The position numbers were made by a program, and so were the translations under genes. From assembly GCF_042655305.1 (NCBI RefSeq), contig NZ_JBHSLR010000009.1: a DNA stretch of 64,000 nt. One strand, written 5' to 3'. Origin of the DNA: Arcanobacterium_A bovis. Its GTDB lineage: Bacteria > Actinomycetota > Actinomycetes > Actinomycetales > Actinomycetaceae. Every line of letters begins with the position of its first letter. Within the stretch, counting starts at the first letter, position 1. The notes under the pieces are model-generated. The model ran no database searches and was not told the origin of the DNA. It saw only the letters and a list, made by a program, of their open reading frames with translations. This document shows positions 43,481-51,376 of the stretch, piece after piece.

Positions 43481-44362
43481 CTTTCGTCCAAGATCGTCGA
43501 TAACCGAAAGGATCTTGTTCTCAGCGATAACTTTCGAAAACGACACTTTTTCCGAAGCTGCTGTGAGACCGGTTATTGTGCCTAACACCAACAGTTTCAC
43601 AGGCATTGATTGCGAGGAGGTTACCAGCGTTCCGACGACGCCGCCCAAAGCGTTCGCTCCCATGTCACCGAGCATCGTTTCTCCAGCGAGATCAGACGGA
43701 AGGTTCGCGATCGCCGTCGTAAGGATAACTCCGGACGTTGAACGCGCGTCGTCACTAATCAATAGCGCGGGAACGGCGCATAGACCAGCGAATTTGAGCG
43801 CGCGGCCAGGCCGCAGATCCAATAGATTGAGAAAATTCGCAGATCCAGCAAGTATCAAAGAGTCAACGCCAATATGTGCCAGGCGCTTGAGCAACAAGTT
43901 TCGCTTCTTGAGATGCTTCGGCACTGGCGTGACCACCAGTGGCTTGCAACGGCAAGTCGAACCCTTTATCTGTCCAATGCCAGCTGCAAACACCGCACCT
44001 GCACCAATCGTGCCGATTTTGAGCAGGCCAGAAGTGACTTTACCTTCTTTGAGCGCACCAAGGTGACCCTTAAAACCTTTTCCGCGGGCGGGGAATTTGT
44101 CTTCGAGATGATCGTCAATCCAACCAGCAAGCGCACCGGATGAAGAAATAACCAAAGCGCTCATGCTAGTGCGCTTCGGAAGCGTTGCCAACAAACCCGT
44201 GCTCAATGCCGATACCGTGGTAAAGCCGCCTGTCAAAGACACCGGATTTCCACTGTGAGATGCTCGTTCCCACTGATGCGAATCAAGCTTCTTAACAATG
44301 TGCTTACCTAGAAAATATCCTCCACAAGCACCCAATGCACCACTGAGCATACGCATTGCCAT
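43478..44362 (-). CDS. MraY/WecA-like (GT4) membrane phosphotransferase-family protein
   Basis: 294 residues with many hydrophobic segments. It keeps the three polyprenyl-phosphate sugar-phosphate transferase landmarks: ALAGWIDDHLED (Asp-Asp motif), NFLNLLDLRPGRALK (equivalent of the NxxNxxDG region) and LGDMGANALG (GDxGs motif). It is shorter than MraY. A short Cys-containing basic loop (KGSTCRCKP) is unusual. It may handle a lipid-linked precursor exported by MurJ next door, which is inference. The ribosome-binding site is AGGGG. Confidence 0.8.
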   Translation of the reverse strand: MAMRMLSGALGACGGYFLGKHIVKKLDSHQWERASHSGNPVSLTGGFTTVSALSTGLLATLPKRTSMSALVISSSGALAGWIDDHLEDKFPARGKGFKGHLGALKEGKVTSGLLKIGTIGAGAVFAAGIGQIKGSTCRCKPLVVTPVPKHLKKRNLLLKRLAHIGVDSLILAGSANFLNLLDLRPGRALKFAGLCAVPALLISDDARSTSGVILTTAIANLPSDLAGETMLGDMGANALGGVVGTLVTSSQSMPVKLLVLGTITGLTAASEKVSFSKVIAENKILSVIDDLGRK

Positions 44363-44386
44363 CTCAACCCCTACCTAATTCTCACA

Positions 44387-45361
44387 TTAGGATGCAGGCG
44401 CTGGCTGCGGAGCAGGAACGACAATTCGGTCACCTAACACTTTCGAAGCAGTATCGCCAAAGCCATAGTGGACGGTCTTATTGCTTAATTCAGCAGCAAC
44501 AGCTAGCGGAATATTGATAAGGCCCGTGGCCGAGTCAATAGAATCTACTGTGGACACGTCGGTGCCTGCCGTGCGCACTACCACGACGATATCGTTCTTC
44601 GAATTTGCAGCGCCAGCCACTACCGTTGGAGATTTACTGGTAAGCGTGGACACGAGTGAAGAAAATGTCTTGACGTCGTAATCTGCTTGGGCTTCAGTTT
44701 CCGCGTCTTTCTTTTCCTTTGACGTGCCAGTTGCATCGTTATCTGGGGTGAGGACGACAATCGCCTGCGCCGGCTTATCGACGCCAGACTTAACCGAAAT
44801 CATCGGTTGTTCGCTTGCACTCATCAAATCGAAGAGCGTCTTGTTCGACTCGTGCGTCGAACCATTGCGCACAATCTGATTGAGCGCAAGCGCCAAGATA
44901 GTGTTGATATCGTTAGTATCGCCGACGTTCGTGATGTAACTCTTAATCTGCTCAGCAAATGCCGAGCGGAATGAAGTTTGTTTCGCTTCCGTCCACACGC
45001 TGTTGATTGCAACGACGCCGGATACTTTCGCACCTGATTCGCCAATCAATTCAACTGCACTGTCGACTGTTTCCTTTGGAGTGCCAGGTAGAACCACCAC
45101 AGCAACATTAGAACCCGACAGTGTACCACCAATAATGAGTGGCGATGCGTCAAGCAAAGCAACTTCCTGATGCTCTTTCATAGCTTTGAGGGCTTCATTA
45201 TCTGCCTTGAGCGACATATTGGTATCACGTAAAGAGCTGACCTCTCCAGAGAGCGCCTCACCAATTGAATTTTGCAATGGACCTGCACCGAGAATAATTC
45301 CCACCGAAAGGGCTAGGAATACTGCCACTAAAGAAACTAAGTGATATCGAAAATCAACCAT
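44387..45361 (-). CDS. MctB/SteB-family membrane protein
   Basis: 324 residues: an N-terminal membrane helix (LVSLVAVFLALSVGIILGAG), a coiled-coil (SLRDTNMSLKADNEALKAM) and an extracytoplasmic domain. It is of the family called copper transporter MctB in M. tuberculosis and SteB in corynebacteria, where it pairs with SteA at the septum. No metal-binding Cys or Met cluster stands out, so copper transport is not supported by this sequence. It follows steA, as in Rv1697-Rv1698. Confidence 0.88.
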   Translation of the reverse strand: MVDFRYHLVSLVAVFLALSVGIILGAGPLQNSIGEALSGEVSSLRDTNMSLKADNEALKAMKEHQEVALLDASPLIIGGTLSGSNVAVVVLPGTPKETVDSAVELIGESGAKVSGVVAINSVWTEAKQTSFRSAFAEQIKSYITNVGDTNDINTILALALNQIVRNGSTHESNKTLFDLMSASEQPMISVKSGVDKPAQAIVVLTPDNDATGTSKEKKDAETEAQADYDVKTFSSLVSTLTSKSPTVVAGAANSKNDIVVVVRTAGTDVSTVDSIDSATGLINIPLAVAAELSNKTVHYGFGDTASKVLGDRIVVPAPQPAPAS

Positions 45362-45382
45362 TTTTCCTACCTAAATAAAACC

Positions 45383-46564
45383 CTAAAAGAGACTCTTGAG
45401 CCACTGCACGAAATCGGACCACCACACGGCTGCCAATCCAAACGTAATCTGCCCCGCTGATGTCGCGAACATCGCAGCGCCAATTGCGGTAATGCCTGCC
45501 AGCAGAAGTAAGACAATCTGCCAATTCGAAATTCTCGTTCGGTACAGTTGCGAGACGCCTTTGGCATCAATCAACTTCGAACCTATCTGCAAACGAGTCA
45601 AGAATGTCGAGGCCATTCCGCGTCGACCTTTGTCTAAGAACTCAATGAGAGTCGAATGCGTTCCGAGGGCAACAATAAGTTCTGCACCCTTCGCATCAGC
45701 CAGTAGCATCGCAATATCTTCTGAAGTTCCTGTAGCAGGGAAAACGACGTGCTCTACGCCTAGGTCTTCAACTCGTTTTTGCCCAGGTGCACGCCCATCC
45801 CGATACGCATGAACAACGATCTCCGCGCCCGACTTTAAGGCTTTGTCTGAAACAGAGTCCATGTCGCCGACAATCATGTCTAGTTTGTAGCCTGCTTCGA
45901 GCACAGCGTCAGCGCCGCCGTCGACACCAATAATAATCGGCTTATACTCGCGGATATAGTGGCTTAATGCGTCAAGATCTTCTTTGTAACGGTAGCCGCG
46001 TACAACAATCAGTGCATGTTTTCCGGCAAATCGAGTCACAATATCGGGTACACCAATACCGTCAAGAATGAGGTCTTGCTCCTTTTCAACATACTCCATC
46101 GTATTGGTGGCGAAGGCTTTGAGCTGCACAGTCATACCTTGACGGGCCTCTGCAAGATTCTCGATGTTTTTCTCTGGCGTCTGTATTGAGCCTTCGCTAA
46201 TCAGTTTTCCCTCGGCGTACACTGCGCCGTCGTCGTCGACACGAACGTACTCGCCCTCGCGAATATCCATAATCGACGGACCGAGATCATCAATGAGCGG
46301 AACGCCAGCGTCTAACAAAATGCCCGGACCTAGATTCGGGTAACGACCTGATGTTGATTTTGCAGCATTGAGAACGGCCAATGGCTTACACTCCACCAAG
46401 GCTTCGGCTGAAACTCGATCAATATCCTCATGATCGATAATCGCAATCTCGCCATGCTGAAGTCGCTTCGTCAAATTCTTGGTGCGCGAATCTACCCGAG
46501 CCACCGCTTGCACGATTCCCGTTTGCCCTTCGGCAACTACTTTCCGACGTATATTAAATGCCAC
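45383..46564 (-). CDS. steA: SteA-like cytokinetic ring protein
   Basis: 393 residues. A soluble N-terminal domain resembles thiamin pyrophosphokinase folds (IIGVDGGADAVLEAG, LDMIVGDMDSVSDKAL, FPATGTSEDIAMLLA) and a C-terminal membrane helix pair (ISNWQIVLLLLAGITAIGA) anchors it. SteA with SteB influences cell separation in Corynebacterium. GTG 46564 lies 4 bases past the recN stop; an in-frame earlier start lies inside recN. No Shine-Dalgarno is seen, so translational coupling is likely. Confidence 0.88.
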   Translation of the reverse strand: MAFNIRRKVVAEGQTGIVQAVARVDSRTKNLTKRLQHGEIAIIDHEDIDRVSAEALVECKPLAVLNAAKSTSGRYPNLGPGILLDAGVPLIDDLGPSIMDIREGEYVRVDDDGAVYAEGKLISEGSIQTPEKNIENLAEARQGMTVQLKAFATNTMEYVEKEQDLILDGIGVPDIVTRFAGKHALIVVRGYRYKEDLDALSHYIREYKPIIIGVDGGADAVLEAGYKLDMIVGDMDSVSDKALKSGAEIVVHAYRDGRAPGQKRVEDLGVEHVVFPATGTSEDIAMLLADAKGAELIVALGTHSTLIEFLDKGRRGMASTFLTRLQIGSKLIDAKGVSQLYRTRISNWQIVLLLLAGITAIGAAMFATSAGQITFGLAAVWWSDFVQWLKSLF

Positions 46565-46568
46565 AGTT

Positions 46569-48266
46569 TTATGTTGCCATAGTTGAGGCGCGAAGTAGTT
46601 CAGCGGCGTGTGTGCGTGCCGCCTCAGAATCTTCATGACCTGAGAGCATGCGTGCCAGCTCTCGCTCCCGCTCACCTGCATCGATAAGTCGAACTTGAGT
46701 AACAGTTGAACTACGCTCGGTTTGTTTGTCTACCACCACGTGAGCAGTCGCGTGCGCAGCTACCTGCGCCAAATGTGTAACCACCAAGACCTGGGATTTC
46801 CTGCTCAACATCGCCAATCGTTCACCGATTGACAGCGCCGTCTTGCCACCGATTCCCGCATCAACTTCATCAAAAATAAAGGTATGATCCGCATCACTTA
46901 AACCGCGCGAAAGAGTCACTTCCAATGCCAACATGAGCCGCGAGAGTTCACCGCCAGAGGCCGTTGTGGCGAGTTTTCCCGCCTTTGCACCATTATGCGG
47001 TGTGAGCAGAAACTCGATTGAATCGACTCCATCTTTAGTAGGTTGGTCGAGTTTAGTTATAGCAACGGTAAAAATTGCATCCTTCATCGCTAAATTTTGC
47101 AGTTCGACTGTCACTTCTTTTTCGAGTCGTTTTGCCGCAGCAATACGTTGTTCCGATACTTGCAATGCCAAACTCATCAGCTCTGAATACGATGCGCTAC
47201 AGTCACGTTCAAGCTGTTCAATATGCGCTTGTGGATCGGCAAGCTCGTTCAGCTGAATACGCGCATCCTCACGCCGCTGCAAAAGTGTTGGAATATCCAT
47301 CGATAGTTCCCGTTGAATTGCACGCAACTGCGCACGGCGCTCATGAATCTCATTGAGCCGTTCGGGATCAACATCAATTGTTTCAACAATCATCCCAAGT
47401 TGGTTAACTACTTCGGAAGCGATTTCGGAAGAATGCGAGAGCGCCTGGGCTAAGTTCTGCAATTCCGAATCATCGGATTTTCCGAGTATATGAGCTGAGG
47501 AGTCGAGTAGATTTAAAGCGCCTTGTTGCGATTCGTCACCTGAGAGTGCCCACAATGAGTGAGCAATTGCTTGTCGGAGGCTTTCAACATTTTCTAGACG
47601 CAGCAATTCATTTTTGAGCGCATCGTCTTCGCCAATCTCGGGCTCGGTAGCGTCAATACGTTTTATCAAGGCTTCCAAAGCTAAGCGCTCAGTACCAGCA
47701 GATTCGGCACGTTCTTTCGCATGTTCAACGTCTTTCAACAATTTTTGATACGTCGCCCATTGCTTCGCATACGTCTGTTCTAGATCTGAACCCGAAATAT
47801 TCGCGTATTGATCGAGAGCTGCCCTGTGTTGAATCGGTGATGCCAAGCGGAGTTGATCTGCCTGTCCATGTACAGTCACAAGATGTTGAGCGATATTGAC
47901 CAGCGTGCTCACCGGAACCGAGGCACCGCCAATAAATGCCCGCGACCTGCCCTTACTCAGAACATGGCGAGAGACGATAACTGATGCACCGTCGTCGTCA
48001 CTTTCTACATGACCACCGGCATCTTCTACCATCGCGATTACCGGCGAATCCGAGTTCACCCGAAAGACGCCTTCCACCACTGCTCGCTCAGCGCCAAGCC
48101 GCACCTTATTGGCATCGGCCTTGCCACCCATAAGCAAGTCGAGCGATGTCAGAGCCATTGTTTTACCCGCACCGGTCTCACCCGTGACCGCAGTCATTCC
48201 GGCACCGAGAAACAGATGTGCCTCTTCGATTACGCCAAGATCGCGTATATTCAATTCTTCTATCAT
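46569..48266 (-). CDS. recN: DNA repair ATPase RecN
   Basis: SMC-like protein for double-strand-break repair, 565 residues. Walker A VTGETGAGKTMAL, a central coiled-coil (about residues 150-350), signature TASGGELSRLMLALEV and Walker B FIFDEVDAGIGG. The ATG overlaps the nadK stop by 4 bases. No LexA box is visible directly upstream, since it is inside the tlyA-nadK-recN operon. Confidence 0.96.
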   Translation of the reverse strand: MIEELNIRDLGVIEEAHLFLGAGMTAVTGETGAGKTMALTSLDLLMGGKADANKVRLGAERAVVEGVFRVNSDSPVIAMVEDAGGHVESDDDGASVIVSRHVLSKGRSRAFIGGASVPVSTLVNIAQHLVTVHGQADQLRLASPIQHRAALDQYANISGSDLEQTYAKQWATYQKLLKDVEHAKERAESAGTERLALEALIKRIDATEPEIGEDDALKNELLRLENVESLRQAIAHSLWALSGDESQQGALNLLDSSAHILGKSDDSELQNLAQALSHSSEIASEVVNQLGMIVETIDVDPERLNEIHERRAQLRAIQRELSMDIPTLLQRREDARIQLNELADPQAHIEQLERDCSASYSELMSLALQVSEQRIAAAKRLEKEVTVELQNLAMKDAIFTVAITKLDQPTKDGVDSIEFLLTPHNGAKAGKLATTASGGELSRLMLALEVTLSRGLSDADHTFIFDEVDAGIGGKTALSIGERLAMLSRKSQVLVVTHLAQVAAHATAHVVVDKQTERSSTVTQVRLIDAGERERELARMLSGHEDSEAARTHAAELLRASTMAT

Positions 48267-49105
48267 GGAAGATCTTCCCGTCGATTTCGCCAACCCTGAA
48301 CAGGTAAATCGAATTTTGCAACAAGGCGACCCGAGAATGGCGTATTATGAATACGCGCTAAGCGCACTGGCTTTGCGCCGCGTCGCACGTTAATAACCGA
48401 GCCTTCGGGAGCTTCAATACAGCGACGCCCATCACACCACACCAGCGCATTGTCGGCACGAATTTGCACATCGAGTTCAGATGCTGGGCCAACTACCATC
48501 GGCCGCGTAAACAGTGCATGTGCTGCCACCGGTACAAGCAAAATCGCTTCGACGTTCGGCCACACAATTGGGCCACCAGCAGAGAAATTATACGCAGTAG
48601 AGCCAGTGGGAGTGGACATAAGCACTGCATCCGCTTTGAAAGACGACACTCCCCTTCCGTCCACTGCCAGATCGGTTTCGATCATGCGCGAACTGGCATC
48701 TTTTTCTACTGATGTTTCGTTCAGAGCCCAGCTACGCTCTACGGTTCCGTCTGGACGCCGAACGACGACGTCGATGGTCATGCGTTGGTCTACAGTCCAG
48801 CAGCGACCAGCTATCGCAGACACTAGATCGGATAGTGAATCTGGCTCTGCTTCTGCCAAAAAGCCGACATGTCCGTAATTGATGCCAATAACTGGAATAT
48901 CGCACTCACGCGTTTTTTCCACGGCCCGCAGTATTGTTCCATCGCCGCCAAAAACCACCACGAGTTCAGCGTGTGAAAAATTAGCTCCAGAATCAATATC
49001 GATTACATCGAATCCAGCTGCAGTCATCTCGGTTTCGAATGCACGTACCGATTCAAGAATGTCAGCACGCGAAGCGTGTTTGAGCAACGCAACCTGCCGT
49101 TTCAT
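48263..49105 (-). CDS. nadK: NAD kinase
   Basis: Phosphorylates NAD to NADP; 280 residues. The GGDGT motif is in VVVFGGDGTILRAVE, the conserved NETSVEKDASSRM region binds the nucleotide, and the glycine-rich STPTGSTAYNFSAGGP and CDGRR motifs are present. Overlaps both tlyA and recN by 4 bases, so it is co-translated with them, as in Rv1695. Confidence 0.96.
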   Translation of the reverse strand: MKRQVALLKHASRADILESVRAFETEMTAAGFDVIDIDSGANFSHAELVVVFGGDGTILRAVEKTRECDIPVIGINYGHVGFLAEAEPDSLSDLVSAIAGRCWTVDQRMTIDVVVRRPDGTVERSWALNETSVEKDASSRMIETDLAVDGRGVSSFKADAVLMSTPTGSTAYNFSAGGPIVWPNVEAILLVPVAAHALFTRPMVVGPASELDVQIRADNALVWCDGRRCIEAPEGSVINVRRGAKPVRLARIHNTPFSGRLVAKFDLPVQGWRNRREDLP

Positions 49106-49941
49106 CGCGCCTCGCTTTCGTCATGCATGGCAGGACCACGCGAAACTGCGAGCCTCACCATTTCTTCAACGCTACTGATATCAGCACTACCTTCAGTTTT
49201 GCTCATATAGAGGAAATATTCAACGTTGCCAGCAGGCCCAGGAAGCGGTGAGGGTGCCACATCAATAATTTGCAAAGAAGCGCCAATCGCAGATTGTGCA
49301 ACAGCCAGCACAGACTCAACGTGCAGACGTGGATCGCGCACTACACCGCCCGATCCTAGGCGCTCTTTGCCTACTTCAAACTGAGGTTTAACCATCAACA
49401 AGAACTCGGCATCTGCCGAACTCACTCGGACGAGAGCAGGAATAACTAGGCTCAATGAGATAAACGATAAATCGCCAACCACAAGACTGGGAGCAGGCGC
49501 AACCAGCTCAGGTTCTAGTGTGCGCACATTGGTGCGTTCGAGCACTTCAACACGTGAATCTTCTCGAAGCCTCCACAAGAGTTGACCATACCCAACATCG
49601 ACTGCGACCACACTCTGAGCTCCACGCCTGAGCAATACATCAGTGAAACCACCAGTCGAAGCACCCGCATCTAGAGCACGCCGTCCGGTAATAATCGGCG
49701 CACGCTCCGCCAAGTATTCCAGCGCTCCGAGCAATTTGTATGCGCCTCGCGAGGCATAATTATCTGTGTCAATTGCCTTAACCACAACTGCCTGTGCTGG
49801 ATCTATTTGGCGTGCTGGCTTTGTGACCTCTGCGCCATCAACCCACACATTTCCCGCTTGAATAAGCTGCGTTGCTTCGGCACGAGATTTCGCCAAACCA
49901 CGCCGAACTAGTTCAGCGTCTATTCGGATAAGTTTTGCCAT
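49102..49941 (-). CDS. tlyA: TlyA rRNA 2'-O-methyltransferase
   Basis: 279 residues: an S4 RNA-binding domain at the N-terminus (IRIDAELVRRGLAKSRAEA) and a FtsJ-like methyltransferase domain with SAM motif ALDAGASTGGFTDVLL. TlyA methylates 16S C1409 and 23S C1920 in mycobacteria, which sensitises to capreomycin. The ATG overlaps the stop of the preceding small gene by one base (TAATG). Confidence 0.96.
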   Translation of the reverse strand: MAKLIRIDAELVRRGLAKSRAEATQLIQAGNVWVDGAEVTKPARQIDPAQAVVVKAIDTDNYASRGAYKLLGALEYLAERAPIITGRRALDAGASTGGFTDVLLRRGAQSVVAVDVGYGQLLWRLREDSRVEVLERTNVRTLEPELVAPAPSLVVGDLSFISLSLVIPALVRVSSADAEFLLMVKPQFEVGKERLGSGGVVRDPRLHVESVLAVAQSAIGASLQIIDVAPSPLPGPAGNVEYFLYMSKTEGSADISSVEEMVRLAVSRGPAMHDESEAR

Positions 49942-50096
49942 TATGCTTGTGCCCGATTCAGTTCTGAAACCAACTCTTGATGAACCTTTTCGAGCGCTTC
50001 TATTTGCTCGTTGGTATCAAGATCGTCAAGATGATCTAGGATCAACTGCGGATCAATTCGCGGTGTTGGCACGCTCGGCTTCATCTGTTGGTTCAC
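49941..50096 (-). CDS. Small conserved protein upstream of tlyA
   Basis: 51 residues (VNQQMKPSVPTPRIDPQLIL and a helical C-terminus), in the position of the short protein Rv1693 between the HAD phosphatase and tlyA. GTG 50096 is preceded by AAGGAGAGAGG, a very strong ribosome-binding site. A nine-codon frame starting GTGTGG with its own AAGGAG ends at TGA overlapping this GTG, so a leader peptide or coupling is possible. A longer frame upstream lacks support. Function unknown. Confidence 0.75.
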   Translation of the reverse strand: MNQQMKPSVPTPRIDPQLILDHLDDLDTNEQIEALEKVHQELVSELNRAQA

Positions 50097-50307
50097 GAGC
50101 TTCCTCTCTCCTTGATCCACACGATATTCTCCTTCGATGATACTAGACCACGAAGCTCGAAACCTACCATCACCGCCGATGTGGGAAAAGTTTACACATG
50201 GGATAACTGTGGACATCTACATGTCTGATGCATGTCCAGCATCAGTTGTTAATAATCAGTTCTTGACAGCCCAAATTCTGCTAACTTGCTCAAGTACCAC
50301 TCGATAC

Positions 50308-51366
50308 TTAGTTCGTTACGACGAACTTCGGCAGCACCGGCAAAGCCGCTCTCTCTGATGTGCAATCAGCTATTTGCCACAGCAAATGGGCTAATGCACG
50401 GTACGCATTGACCGTTATCGCTACTTCGGATTCTTCTGCAACGCCACTGCACACAACACCATCGACTCGTAGCTCATGCTTCGAAATCTCAACTGTTGAG
50501 TCAAGACACCGTGCCTGTCCTTCACCAGTATGTGCGTCCACCTCGGTTTTCACCTGCGGGTACGGCACCAGCAAATCTCGAAGATCGACCGCTAAGTACT
50601 TCGGCCGTTCCGCTGGCGGTGCCAGCATGACTTCTCGTGCGTCATTCACGCCGGTCAACACATGCATCGACGGTATCGAGCTAGCATTTGCCCCACGAAT
50701 ATCAGTGTCGAGCCGGTCACCAATCGCCAATGGATTTTCCGCCATGCACATCTGCTGTGCAGCTTGGTAAATAAACGCCTCTGGTTTCCCCGAGCTGATA
50801 ACAGGTGCGCCCGTTGCATTGCGTACAGCGGCAACGAACGAACCATTCCCAATGGTTTCACCTCGTTCAGTGGGCAAAGTTGCGTCCAAATTGGTCGCGA
50901 AATGCTGTGCCCCTTTTTTGATCGCAAGCACCGCTTCGGAAAGTTGCGCCCAACCAATTGAATTCGCCCAGCCTTGTACTACCGCAACCGGATCGTCGTC
51001 GGCCGATTTTACGACGTCGAATCCCTCGTTTCGTAAGGCAGTAAACACGCCTTCGCCGCCGAGCGCCAAGATTTTCGACGACGACGGAAAATGCTCACGC
51101 ACCCGCCTCGCAGTAGCTTGCGCGGAGGTCAGTACCTGCTCGTCATTAGTTGACAAGCCAAGCGATGTCAGTTGTGCTGCCACCGAGTCTGGAACACGCG
51201 AAGAATTGTTGGTGATATAGAGCAACTGCTTGTTCTCAGCTCGCATACAATTGAGTGTTTCAATCGCATTTTTTACCGGCTGCGCGCCGAGATAGCAAAC
51301 GCCATCCAGATCAAGCATGAGGCAGTCAAAATCGTCTACGAGCCTATTCTGAGCATTTGCTATCAT
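50308..51366 (-). CDS. HAD-IIA phosphatase (Rv1692-like)
   Basis: 352 residues. Motif I LMLDLDGVCYLGAQPV, motif II YITNNSSRVP and motif IV GDRLDTDIRGA with the lysine of SSGKPEAFIY; the large C2-type cap is between them. After the fold there is an extra domain of about 85 residues. The M. tuberculosis relative Rv1692 dephosphorylates glycerol-3-phosphate, which suggests the same here. ATG 51366 starts 10 bases after the stop of the repeat protein gene. Confidence 0.92.
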   Translation of the reverse strand: MIANAQNRLVDDFDCLMLDLDGVCYLGAQPVKNAIETLNCMRAENKQLLYITNNSSRVPDSVAAQLTSLGLSTNDEQVLTSAQATARRVREHFPSSSKILALGGEGVFTALRNEGFDVVKSADDDPVAVVQGWANSIGWAQLSEAVLAIKKGAQHFATNLDATLPTERGETIGNGSFVAAVRNATGAPVISSGKPEAFIYQAAQQMCMAENPLAIGDRLDTDIRGANASSIPSMHVLTGVNDAREVMLAPPAERPKYLAVDLRDLLVPYPQVKTEVDAHTGEGQARCLDSTVEISKHELRVDGVVCSGVAEESEVAITVNAYRALAHLLWQIADCTSERAALPVLPKFVVTN

Positions 51367-51376
51367 CGCGCTACCG

